Shown here: positions 54,729-64,000 of the stretch, in pieces
Position numbering within the stretch: the first letter of the stretch is position 1
How the letters are laid out: each line of letters begins with the position of its first letter
Assembly (NCBI RefSeq): GCF_000471905.2
Contig: NW_006497672.1
Location: 133,694-197,693, forward strand
Source: Amborella trichopoda
Taxonomy: Eukaryota > Streptophyta > Magnoliopsida > Amborellales > Amborellaceae
Length of the DNA: 64,000 nucleotides
Reading direction: 5' to 3'
Program-made: the position numbers and the translations under genes
Notes under the pieces: generated by a model
Database searches by the model: none
Told to the model about the DNA's origin: nothing
What the model saw: the letters and a program-made list of their open reading frames with translations, nothing else

Positions 54729-55987
54729 GCTATTGGAGAGTATTTTTCATCAACATGGGGCCCCCGCTCAATAAAGGCCTAGCAAGTAGTGGAAATTTTG
54801 ATAGTCTCATAACAGCCCCAGAATGGGTTAAGATCTTCATTAGGTCTCTCAAGAATCTCCTATCAAGTTTCTTCACATTCCGACATGTTTAAGGTAGTGT
54901 AGACTGAGAAACAGTTTCGGCAGTATCGGCCTCTCGCACCCTGAAACGGACCCCTATAACTAGAACTACATTTTCATCATCTCAAATTGATGTGGGACTA
55001 CCACCATTGGATCCAGCAGTGATGAAAACTCCAAGGGTCAAGTTTCAGCTCAAACGGACATTCCAAGAAGAAGTTATAGGCGAAAGAGTGAAACAGGAGA
55101 AGCAGCACACTATTCTCATGCAGCAACCTACAACACTACATCATTGACGGGAAAATCATGACTAATGAATTTTGATGCTCATATCTCACTTGTCCTAATA
55201 CAGATCGTGCTCAAATTTGGTGAGCATGTTCGTCTAGTCAAGACAAGAGATTTGATATGTGGCACTCTCGGTGACGATACTCGAGCGCGAAGATAAGCTA
55301 GAGAGAAGTTATTGATCCGTGAAGAAAAGTGCAGGAAATTCAGCAGCATCGTGCCTCTCTCAAGTGGCCAAATCACATTGCTCGCGAGCCCAATCGATGC
55401 AAGACCAATTCCATTGCCGGCATAAGGTCTCGAGCCATCTTTGACCCGAACTCCGTACACAATTAACGGTTGGATTCTTCACACGAAGCCAACAAACAGA
55501 CTTCAAATTCTGTCACCGTACTCGATTCCTCCCAAAATTCCAAACTCGTAAAATATTCGTTCAGCCACAAAATCAAGCTGTGTTTGGTGCCCCGTGATCA
55601 TAGTGGCACGCTCAGTGTGATTCAACGAAGAAAACATAGAAAAGTAATAAGGAACGAGCACACTATCGATCCAAAGTTTCAAGATCTACTCAAATTTTAA
55701 GTCACATGATCGTGCACCAAAAATATGATCCATCGCTCAAAGTTGGTACCAAATCAATCGACGTGCCAAACCCTACAAGAAAACAATCATCTTATAATCA
55801 ACTAGTCACCAGATCAACCCTGGATCATCCATTCAAGATCACACAAGTCTTAGGGTAACACATGGTATGTTTGGGAATTCCTCGACTTGTTAGAATGGGG
55901 CAAATCTATCATATTTCACCCTATTTTCTAATTTCTTTGAATTCAATTTAATCTTAATTTTCAATAATTAGGGTTACTTTTGATCAT

Positions 55988-56019
55988 CCACCCATGTTTG
56001 GGGTATACTTCTATATATA
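55988..56019 (+). promoter_or_regulatory. Promoter-proximal motif and TATA box of LTR F
   Basis: CCACCCATGTTTGGG (55988-56002) and TATATATA (56012-56019) are nine bases apart, against eight in B and E. The motif is also intact in the 5' LTR at 41663-41677. Confidence 0.7.
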
Positions 56020-56269
56020 TGTACCATCACTGCATGCAAAAAGAAGCGATAGAAGCATACACACACAAGAGAAAGCTTTCACTTAATACAAGTTTCTCTT
56101 TCTTACTATTGTGGTATCACGTTTGAGAGGGAGAGTGAGGTGAGAAAAACATTTTTACCGGTACCCTTAAGGTTGAGGTAAACCTTCTCTCTCTTCTTTT
56201 TCTTTTCTTCTTCTCTCACTCTTCCCCCCTCTAGTCTCCCCCTTCTTCGTCTAAGTTCATTGCAGAGGT

Positions 56270-56298
56270 CATGCACGACAGTGGCAGTGTCATGCATG
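56270..56298 (+). other. Leader hairpin module in 3' LTR F
   Basis: CATGCACGACA (56270-56280) and TGTCATGCATG (56288-56298) form an 11-bp stem with one G-T/A-C type mismatch around the loop GTGGCAG. The module holds the self-complementary 8-mer CATGCATG. It lies about 250 bp after the TATA box, so it should be inside the RNA leader. Confidence 0.7.
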
Positions 56299-57279
56299 CC
56301 TCTCCCTTGGTCCCACAGGTTGTGCATGACAATAGTAGTGTGATGCATAAGTCCCCTCCCATTCTATTCATCTGTCACTTTCTTCTAGTGAAGTCTGTAG
56401 ATAGTGCTGCCTATCGCCACCCACGGATGTAGCTATGAGGTATCGGTGAAGAACCCAGAAGGCGAAGCTTGTTGCCATCGACAGGGGTCTCCCTCTATTG
56501 TACGTCTAGAGGAGACGGCAATACCTATCACCGCCCGCTAGAGGCTCCGACGACACCCATAACCGTTCACAAGATTCCTCTGTGTGATCGACGCTCATCG
56601 CCGTTCTCCCTGTGTCCCATGCCTATTGTCGTGTGCCTCATCAGGAGCTAACGCCGTCCACAAGGGATGCGCCATCTCCTTGCATTGCCCACCATGATGC
56701 CTTTTGACATCCGAACTTCCCCTTCTCTTTGTTGTCTCATTCTTTCCTCTTCACCTATTTCTCCTATCACTTGATTGAGGGTAGACCTAGCCTATCACCG
56801 AAGGGTCGATCTCGATTTCAAGTAATATTACCGTCGTGCTGGTCTTGAGAATCATGCTCGACTTGCTACCACTTCGAGTTGAAAATTTCTAGTTGTCATG
56901 CTAGTCTCATCCCCACGTCAAGCTCTCTTCTCGTTTTTATCTTTCACTGAACTTTGCACTTCATCACCTTCTCATGTGAATGTACATTGCCCTAAGACAA
57001 GGGTGGGTCCCTTCGACCAACTTGTCTTAAAAATTAACCATAGAAGTGTTATGCGAAAAAAATACGAGGAAGGTCAAGGGAGGCAATTCCGAACCAGCTG
57101 AAGCAGCTGAAGCGCTTTCTTCGTGATCTAAGAGGGCTCCCACATGAGTCAGCCTAAGTAAGTCCCGACCACACCTAAAATTCCTCTCCCATTTGTTGGT
57201 ATACTTGCCCTTGCCCAAACTCAAGACACGTGCCGCCAGATCACCTATATCTCGAGGGCGAGATCGAGGCACCTAACCA

Positions 57280-58150
57280 AACACAACAGGACTGTTATAG
57301 GCTCAGTCTTGAGGCTTGAGTGAACACTCTCACTTATAACTCTTTGTAAACAAATTCTTTGGTATTGATAATGCTGGCCAATGTATGAATTTTTGGATTT
57401 ATGAATGAAATGTCACTCTTTTGCTTAGAGTGTTGTGTGACTCTTTTATTCTTCCTTCTCTTTCTGTTTTACTGCTTTCACCGCTTGTTAGTGTGAGATG
57501 AAAGAGAATATCCCACCCCTTGCTTTGCCTTATGACAGCTTGCTGTAGCCTCAATGACCTTGAATGTGGGAGCAGTTGCTTCCTCACCCCTTAGTGTTTG
57601 ATTGGATAGGTTCTCATGATCCACGGTTCTCATGATTCATGGTTCTCATGATCTGGTGAGCTTGTTGGCTGTAAATGCTCTAGTCTAGGGGATCCTTGGC
57701 TTTGATTCATGGTGAACTGCTTTTGAGCTCGTCATAGGTTTGGGTCTCAAGGATGAACCCCTTGAAGTGCTTTGAAGCAACACGCAAAACCTCCAACGGA
57801 TTCTGAAGGCTACAAACCTTACTTTTGAACTCTGTCATGGGGACTTGTTCCTGAGAGCTAGGGGGACTGACTCTTGTCCATCTCTACCTCTTCGGGAGCC
57901 TCTGAGAGATGTAGGACCTTCTCAGGGCTGCTGGTGATCCTCTTATTCAAGGAGGATAGAATTTGGAGTACATTCCTTGGAGACAACACCATGACCTCGG
58001 AGAGGTGACAAGGTATACTTGGGTAGATAGGAATCAAAGGGAGGGTTTTGCCTTGTCTTTCCTCCTCTTTAAACATGTCTGTAATCATTCATCCTAGAAC
58101 TTCAGCATCATCATGAGACAAGGGTCTTGTCTCTCTCACAAGCTTTCAAT
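57280..58150 (-). pseudogene. Element G region between protease and RT (fossil)
   Basis: The minus strand has a long polar stretch with MITDMFKEEERQGKTLPLIP (58088 down) and SSLNKRITSSPEKVLHLSEA. It lies where plant Tat elements carry a poorly conserved linker between protease and RT. A 16-bp repeat (GGTTCTCATGAT plus four bases, three copies) is at 57609-57656. It is bounded by the 3' LTR of F. Confidence 0.6.
57609..57656. repeat. 16-bp repeat, three copies
   Basis: GGTTCTCATGATCCAC, GGTTCTCATGATTCAT and GGTTCTCATGATCTGG lie head to tail. It is the only short tandem repeat noticed in the coding part of G. Confidence 0.85.
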
Positions 58151-58167
58151 AATCATCCTTTGACTTT

Positions 58168-58860
58168 TCAAGTGCTGGAAGGTCGGTCTGTGAAATAATA
58201 CTTAGCGTCAATGTAATGAGTCTCGGCTACCAAGAACGGTCTTTTGTCGACATAAACCATGTGTTGTCTCCCATCTCGGCTATACTTGAAGCATTGGTGG
58301 AGCGTAGAAGGAACCACTCCCTGATCATGAAGCCAAGGGTGGCCGAGCAGGACGTTAAAAGATGTATCAGTGTTGATCACATGAAACTGAGCGTAATCGT
58401 TGAGGTCACTGATATTGAGGCGAAGATGCATTGTGTGAGCTGTCTTTTCTCTTGATTGGTTGAACACTTGCAAGATGATGTGTGTAGGAGTGAGGTCATT
58501 AGATCCTAATCCCAATCGGGTGAGGATCCTTCTTGGGATGAGGTTGACTGCGACTCACCCTCCATCCAGCGTGATCCAGTTAATATAGCAGGTGTGTAGT
58601 TCACCATTCACAAAGAGGGGGAGATTGTGAAATTTGCCTCCCAACTGAAGGTCATTATCGAAAAAGGAGATTGCGAAGCACCCACTCAGAATGGCTGGGT
58701 TCCACTTTAGTCTCGTATACCTCTGGGTTAAAAAGAGCTTGAACCAGGGCCATACGATATTTGACAGTAGAAAAATGTCATATATACTTAGGAGGGCTGA
58801 AAGCATTCTCAAGTGCCCAATTACATCGTATTTCACTCTATCCTAATTAGTCTTTTGTGT
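58168..58860 (-). pseudogene. pro: Element G aspartic protease region (fossil)
   Basis: The protease cuts Gag-Pol into working parts. Blocks in minus-strand order are a YDVIGHLRMLSALLSIYD block, NPAILSGCFAISFFDNDLQL, HNLPLFVNGELHTCYINWIT, an LDGG active-site-like motif and a VNLI block. A second segment follows (58515 down) with TPTHIILQVFNQSREKTAH, TDTSFNVLLGHPWLHDQGVV and VDKRPFLVAETHYIDAKYY. The LLGHPWLH motif is the conserved C-terminal part of plant Ty3/gypsy retropepsins. E carries the first half of the same region. It is broken. Confidence 0.8.
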
Positions 58861-58879
58861 TCCTGATCCAGTCCCTGAT

Positions 58880-59740
58880 GTAGGTGGAAGGGTAGGCTTA
58901 AGAATAGGCTTTAGTTGAGTCTTGGTTTGTCACACTGGCTGTAATTGTTGTTCAGCCGGTGTGGTTTGGGTTGATGAGGAGGCAATAGGTATATGTATTA
59001 GGGATGTAAAGGTTTGACGTTTGGGGTTAGGGAATAGTGAAGGATCAGGAAACTTGAGAATCTTGAGCTTTTGTGGTTTGGGTTGTAGCTTCTTTCCCGC
59101 TCTTAGGCTCAATTGCCTCTTGCTGGATGGTACTTTCAAGATCTGCACCATGTGGGAGGCCTCCCTGGAAGAGGAGCTTGAGGATGGCTCGTCTTAGCTT
59201 GGGTTGACAGGGCATCGGCGACTGTCAAGAATCCAGCTGCTTGGGCCATCATCTCTCTTAGGGGCTTTCACTGTGACCTGCTGATGCTGGTGCCTTCGAG
59301 CTCCATGTTTAGAGTGTCGAAGTCTGGGGGTTGCCAAACCACACCTATGGAAGAAATAAAAGAGGAGGGAGTAGAAGAGGAGTTAGAATGTTCAGGGCGG
59401 CTTTTCACAACGTCACCGGAACTGGACGTGTGCAGGGGGTATTTTAGGTCTTGCCCAGGCTTTGACCGTTGTGGGGTGTTTTTCACATCATCACCCATAT
59501 TTGATGACTCCTGAGCTGTTGATGACTTAGGGACATTCGTCTGATTGGAGGACAGGATGAAGTCTTGTAAGGTTGGTAGCTGAGAAGGGGGCCAGAGAAA
59601 CTCTTCGTCGACCTAGGTGCTCGTCTCCTTTTGGATCCCTGAGGAGGGGTTTAGCTCACCCTATCTGGTTGATGAGTAGTCTTAGCTTGGTGGACTGTCT
59701 TACGCTTCAATGATTTGAGCCAACTTCACCCTTGAGAAAC
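58880..59740 (-). pseudogene. Element G gag tail (fossil)
   Basis: The minus strand shows GDDVKNTPQRSKPGQDLKYP followed by SGDVVKSRPEHSNSS, a Ser/Pro stretch and PPDFDTLNMELEGTSISRSQ (59268-59500). Further on there is a Pro/Gln- and Lys-rich stretch (58930-59150). It shares all main blocks with C and F. Its role is unknown. Confidence 0.74.
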
Positions 59741-59744
59741 ACTC

Positions 59745-62700
59745 CAGGGCTTCCTCTTGGATGGGAGTGATGGCTTGGAAGTGCTCTAGGAGAATGGTGC
59801 AAATGATATGGTCATCCTATACCTTCTAAGCTACTATAGCTTCAAACCTAGAGCATTCCTTCGGCTCGTGGCCCCATACTTGGTGATATGGGCACCAAAA
59901 GTTCTCTGTGGGCGAGGTGTTTAAGCTGACTGGAGGGCTTGGGAGTGACGTGACCCTGTTGGAGCATCACCTCGAAGAGGGCATCACCTCGAAGAGGGCC
60001 TACAGAGGGTCTAGTAAGTACTTCCCAAGACTTGCGTCATCAGTTCTTCTTCCATTGGTGGAAGAGGGACTTGAGGCATCCTTCTGGGTTACCATGAGCT
60101 TCCTGGCATTGTTGCATTTTCTTTGCCAAGAGTTCGTGGAAGCCACGTCATAGCCACGTATTAGGTGATACAAGCACCAAAGGTTTTAAGTTACCGAAGA
60201 CAGGAATTTGGGTTGCCTTGTCAGCTGGTGTATAGGTCTTCGAGCATTATGGGAAATTGTGCACAGAGGATAGTTGGTGTCCCATCATCTTCTTGTATTG
60301 TCACTATGTGAGAAGCCTCAGTTGCCTCGAACGCTTTCTTTAACTCTTCAAGCTTTATCTGACTCTTGTTAATAAGGGCTTCGATAGTGTTGTTGACCAT
60401 GTGGCAAACTTGAATGGGGTGGCCTACTTTTCTGTGATAGGCACAGTACCTCTCGTGCATCTCCTGTTCAGCTTGTTCTGGAGTGCTGACCTCCGGCAGC
60501 TGGATCATGTTTTTCTCCAATAGTAGTCGAAGCAGTGCAGGGACCCACTCCTTGTTGACGACCTTATTTTGGTCCTAGATCCAGAAGTTACTTTGATTAA
60601 TATTTTTGGGAAGCAGGACCTTGTTGTAGGACTGATGCTTTCACCCAGCTTGAGACATTTGTGCCTTGGAGAGGTCCAGGGTTTGAGGAGCAGCTTTGTT
60701 AGTGTTAGCGACGGTGATGGCTGCATTGATCACTGCTTTCTACTTGTTGCCCCGATTGTTGAAAAGGGAGTTAAAGCCAGAGGGTTGCTGACGAGATCTG
60801 CCATGGTGTTTGTACGGACCCTCGATACGAACTGCTTTAGAGATGAGTTCTGCCATTGAGGGTGGATTGGAGGCCTCGACATGCAGGCGATCTCAAGAAG
60901 CATGTTTCGTATGTAGGTCTGATCAGCTTCTTTCTCAGTCATGGGAGTCGCATGAAAGGTTGCTAGGTATCTCCATCAGGTGATGAACTTGTCAACTGGA
61001 TCACCAGGGTCTTGAGTCAGAGTGAGGAGGTCGATGGTTTACACATTCTTTTGGACTTTGTAGAAGCGTTGGTAAAAGAACTGCTCCATTTCTTGCTAGG
61101 TGTGCACCGAGTTTGGAAGCAGTCGAGCATACCACTGGAAGGATGGCCGTTGGAGAGTCTCGACAAACCGATGGAGCAGGAGTCACCCGTCAGTTGCTGT
61201 CTCTCAACAGGCTGCTTGGAACTGAGGTAGTACCGTTGAATAGGGGGACCTTCCCCTTTTGGTAGTTCAGGGGAAACGAAACTTGGTTGATGTGCGAGGG
61301 GTACGGCTTCTAGTAGAGTGGTGCCTCTTGCATGCCTGGGACCTCGTTCTTGAGGCTATGGGCCACCATGGCATCTATGTTAGTATGGGAAACCCCACAG
61401 GAAGGAGAGCTGTCTTGGGAGACCGGTGGGGGAAATTGCCTGAGAACTGTGTCTTTGTCAGACGGGGAATCGATCTCATGATGAGAAGTAGGGGACCTGG
61501 ATGCTTCTAGACGTTCCATCTTTACGAGGATGCACTGCATCATTACCTCTAACCTATTCATCAGCTCTTCTTGGATGTCGTCAGGCTCATTGATCACCAT
61601 GAAACTGACCGTTTCTTCTGGAAGGTCAGAGCCATGTGGAGTAGTGGACTGCCGGGGTTGGCGAGGCGTGTGTGGCTAGTCAGTGTGCAGGGGCTCAGCA
61701 TGCCCCGAGTGGACTCGAGCTTATATGCTGATCTTGTGAGGACCGATTCTCGATGGTCTTGGGACCATGGCTTCTAGGCAGTGATCACCGATCAGTATTC
61801 TTGGACTGGCTCGAGCTCTAGGATCTGCAGAAGGAAGAAGGGATTACGTGACAAGTGGTCACCAAAGGTGGTAACCTCAACTGCCTTGGGGGCTTCTTTG
61901 GTCAGGATGTGTAGGCCTCTCTTCTGCTTAACCTTGAGGGAGCTATGGATCTCACACCAGAACTGAGCTTGAGATTTGGATTGCCCCACTTTTATTGAGT
62001 AGGCGAGGGCCGTGTCTATTAGTTGAAGTAGAGAATGGGGCCCAAGGACTAAGGGAAACCTGGGTTGCTGCCTTTAAGGATGGAAGCTCCTATCTGATAT
62101 CAGGTCGTTGCCTCGGATTCCCTTGTGAGGCCCGGGTGGATGTATGAGTTGAGGCGGCTGACTCAAGAAGGTACTCTTAGGGAAGACCTTTGAGTACCAG
62201 GTCTCGAGGTGCTTTCCTGGTGGGAGAGGAGTGACAGAAGGAGCTGGTTCATGACTCCAGCTGAGTCGGGGTCAGGAAAGAACCTCTAAAGTCGGTGTAT
62301 GTGCATCTTTAGGGTTAGCCATCAGGGTGACTTAGGGGTCAACCTGAGTTTGCTCAACTGGTTCGACCTTATGAGGTCGAGACCCACGAACCTGTGTCTA
62401 TGAGGGACGGGGTACGAAGCTATCCCTCATAGGATGAACCTGTGTGTGGTGAGAAGGAGATAGAGAGGTCAACCCTCATGTGCTCGAGTTGGCGTAGAGC
62501 TGGCGCTGGCCAGAGCTGTGGGATGCATAGCGTGTGTAGGGTTTGGCCCGAGAATGCCTAGCCTTGAACGCGAGTTCGAGGCAGCATGAAGGTTTCCCCG
62601 AGGTGTGGCTCGAGTGGATGGACAACGAGCCTTTAGGTGTGTGTGTGGGGTGAAGACCCCAGGATCTCCACCTCTGTGTGTCGAGCCTGCATGTGTAAAG

Positions 62701-63130
62701 GTTCGAGGTAGTGAAGGAATATGGGGGGTTGCCTTGCAGTGGCCCTCATAAGCGATGACAACCTGATTGCCTTTTGTTAGAGTAGATAGGGTAGCCTTTC
62801 AGCGTATCGCAACGATATGACTGGCAAGGGGCTTGCCAGTAGCAAAGTGCGTGTTGTGTACGGCAGCGGATGTGCTACCAATGCAATGGGCCTTGGTGAA
62901 GGATCCACCAAGGTGAGGAAGCAGGGAGTCAGGGACTTTTAAGTCTCTTCTGTCACCAACCCAGGAAAGAACTTGGGAGCCAGACTGTGAGTCCTGACTC
63001 AGAAGGAGAGTAGGGAAGGAGGCTTGAATGGCTCACTTCCCTAGGATATTCAAGAATACATGGATGAGAAAATCCCCGACTCACATGAACAGGTTGAATA
63101 ACCCAAGTGCCATAGAAAGTAGTGTAGAAT
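59745..63130 (-). pseudogene. gag: Element G gag (fossil)
   Basis: Leftwards from the PBS come a block with the NPFI-type neighbourhood (about 62990-63110) and a Ser/Pro-rich N-terminal region (62000-62960). Next are KVKQKRGLHILTKEAPKAVE (61792-61989) and MVINEPDDIQEELMNRLEVM (61310-61600). The Retrotrans_gag core lies at about 60890-61200. The zinc-knuckle area at 60221-60520 has MHERYCAYHRKVGHPIQVCH and TIEALINKSQIKLEELKKAF. The organisation is the same as in C and F. It is broken. Confidence 0.82.
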
Positions 63131-63181
63131 GATAAAGATGATACTGATCAAATAAGAGTGAACCGAGGAAGGGGTAATAAG

Positions 63182-63199
63182 TCCTCAGTGGAGTCGCCA
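63182..63199 (-). other. Element G primer-binding site
   Basis: The minus-strand TGGCGACTCCACTGAGGA is the best preserved PBS in the window and differs from the family consensus at one position. It lies three bases inside the LTR end. Confidence 0.85.
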
Positions 63200-63202
63200 A
63201 GT

Positions 63203-64000
63203 TGGTTAGGTGCCTCTATCTCGTCTTTCGGATCTAGATGATCTGGCAGTACGTATCTCAGGTTTTTAGTGAACCCGGGACTGGAGATCACTATCTCAGG
63301 AACCATGCTCAAGAACAAGAGTAGTGATATCAACCGATGAGAGAGGACTTTAAGGTGGATTCAGGACTTACTCGGGCTGGCTTGCATGGGCGCCCTCTTA
63401 GATCACGAAGAAAGCCCCCCAGCTGCTTTAGCTATTTTGGAATCGCCTCCCTTGACTTGCGATTACCTTATTTTCTGCACAACACTACTATGGTTAATTT
63501 GGAAGACAAGTGGGCCGAGAGGCCCACCCTTGTCTTAAGGCAACGCACATTTGCATGGCTAAGAATGTGAAAAATTAGGAAGATGAAGTGGAAGGTTCAA
63601 ATAAAGATAGAAAAGAGAAGAGAACTTGATGAAGGGGTGTGGCTAGCGTGACAGTTGGAAAGTTACCGACTCAGAGTGGTAGCATGATGGGCATGGTACT
63701 CGGGACCAACCCGACAGCAATACTACTCGATATCGACACCGATAAGACTGCCCCAAACTGATGTGGTAGCAAGATGGGCATGTACTCAAGACCAGTGCGA
63801 CACAATACAACTTAACAGTCAGACCGTTATGACAGTGCTAGGCCAAGTCTACCCTTAGTCAAATGAGAAGGGAAAAGAAAGAGGAGAAGAAAACGGAATG
63901 AAGAGAGAGAGAGAGAGTGAGACAGCGGAGGGAGGAAGAATCCAGTTGGCAATGGGCCTCGTCGTTGGCATCATGAGAAGACGTCGTGTCCCTTGTGGGC
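63203..64000 (-). repeat. Element G 5' LTR, downstream end only
   Basis: It runs from the LTR end (CACCTAACCA on the minus strand, near 63203) to the window edge. It matches the end sections of C (24923-25700) and F (56700-57279), including the GAGAGGGCGCCC-type and AGACAAG(T)GGG words. The promoter and U3 lie outside the window. Confidence 0.82.

Larger units (their letters stand above)
40931..57279 (+). mobile_element. Element F: Ty3/gypsy Tat-type LTR retrotransposon, most complete copy
   Basis: Plus-strand copy with a shortened 5' LTR (40931-42905), gag, pol, a 4.2-kb 3' region with several satellite-like arrays, and a 3' LTR (54728-57279) ending in GCACCTAACCA. It then meets minus-strand pol sequence of G, so it inserted into G. 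Its two LTRs agree at roughly 80-85% by eye over shared parts, pointing to an age of several million years at typical plant LTR rates. The left joint with E has no LTR terminus. It is broken with many disruptions. Confidence 0.87.
54728..57279 (+). repeat. Element F 3' LTR (about 2.55 kb, short class)
   Basis: It begins near TGCTATTGGAGAGTATTTTT, which aligns to TGTTTGAAGACATTTTTCAG of C, and ends GAGGCACCTAACCA. U3 spans 54728-56000 with the block CACACTATTCTCATG (55108). The TATA is at 56012. The hairpin module is at 56270-56298, followed by a GC-richer section (56390-56690) and the common end. After it comes minus-strand pol sequence of G. The candidate 5-bp target duplicate is AACAC (57280-57284). 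Confidence 0.85.
57280..64000 (-). mobile_element. Element G: Ty3/gypsy Tat-type LTR retrotransposon, partial
   Basis: Minus-strand copy seen from the first 0.8 kb of its 5' LTR through PBS, gag and gag tail to the protease and the region after it, where element F cuts in at 57280. RT and beyond are not in the window. Gag resembles C and F. It is older than F. It is broken, but its protease neighbourhood is the best preserved in the window. Confidence 0.87.

Overview
The window is nuclear DNA of a seed plant with a large, repeat-rich genome. I find no host gene, tRNA, rRNA, CRISPR array or bacterial-type feature. Essentially all 64 kb is LTR retrotransposon. The elements belong to the Tat/Ogre side of the plant Ty3/gypsy (Metaviridae) group. 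The signs are RT motifs of the YVDDL type, an RT-linked RNase H followed by a second RNase H block, an integrase with a GPF-type C-terminal module, LTRs of 2.5 to 3.2 kb, a PBS resembling the 3' end of tRNA-Arg, and a 4 to 4.5 kb non-coding stretch between pol and the 3' LTR filled with tandem repeats. The species cannot be named from this evidence. All copies are fossils: every gag or pol region carries many disruptions, and none looks whole.

Seven copies (A to G) can be separated. A (1-7616, minus) shows its 5' LTR, PBS, gag and the gag-pol spacer. B (7617-20696, plus) shows the end of gag, pol, a long 3' region and a 3' LTR. C (20697-27473, minus) shows its 5' LTR, PBS and gag. D (27474-32965, minus) shows part of a 5' LTR, PBS and gag. 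E (32966-about 40930, plus) shows its 5' LTR, PBS, gag and the start of the protease. F (about 40931-57279, plus) is the most complete, with a shortened 5' LTR, gag, pol, 3' region and 3' LTR. G (57280-64000, minus) shows the protease area, gag, PBS and the start of its 5' LTR.

The junctions give relative ages. A sits inside B's gag, B sits inside C, and C sits inside D's gag, a nest four levels deep. E separately entered D's LTR a few bases from its TATA box. On the right, F sits inside G. The E/F joint near 40.93 kb has no LTR terminus on either side, so it looks like a rearrangement (or assembly join) linking two nests. By eye F's two LTRs are only about 80-85% identical, which suggests insertion some millions of years ago at usual plant rates.

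The copies form related sub-families. A, B and E have long LTRs (about 3.05-3.24 kb). C and F have short LTRs (about 2.55 kb) with a conserved hairpin module downstream of the promoter. D is more distant. G's gag groups with C and F. The most noteworthy signals are non-coding: a 35-bp array with a 105-bp higher-order period, a 45-bp array, LTR arrays whose unit length differs between copies, a conserved promoter-proximal motif, conserved leader hairpins carrying GTGCAC/CATGCATG palindromes, and a 15-nt match in B's 3' region to the complement of the PBS.
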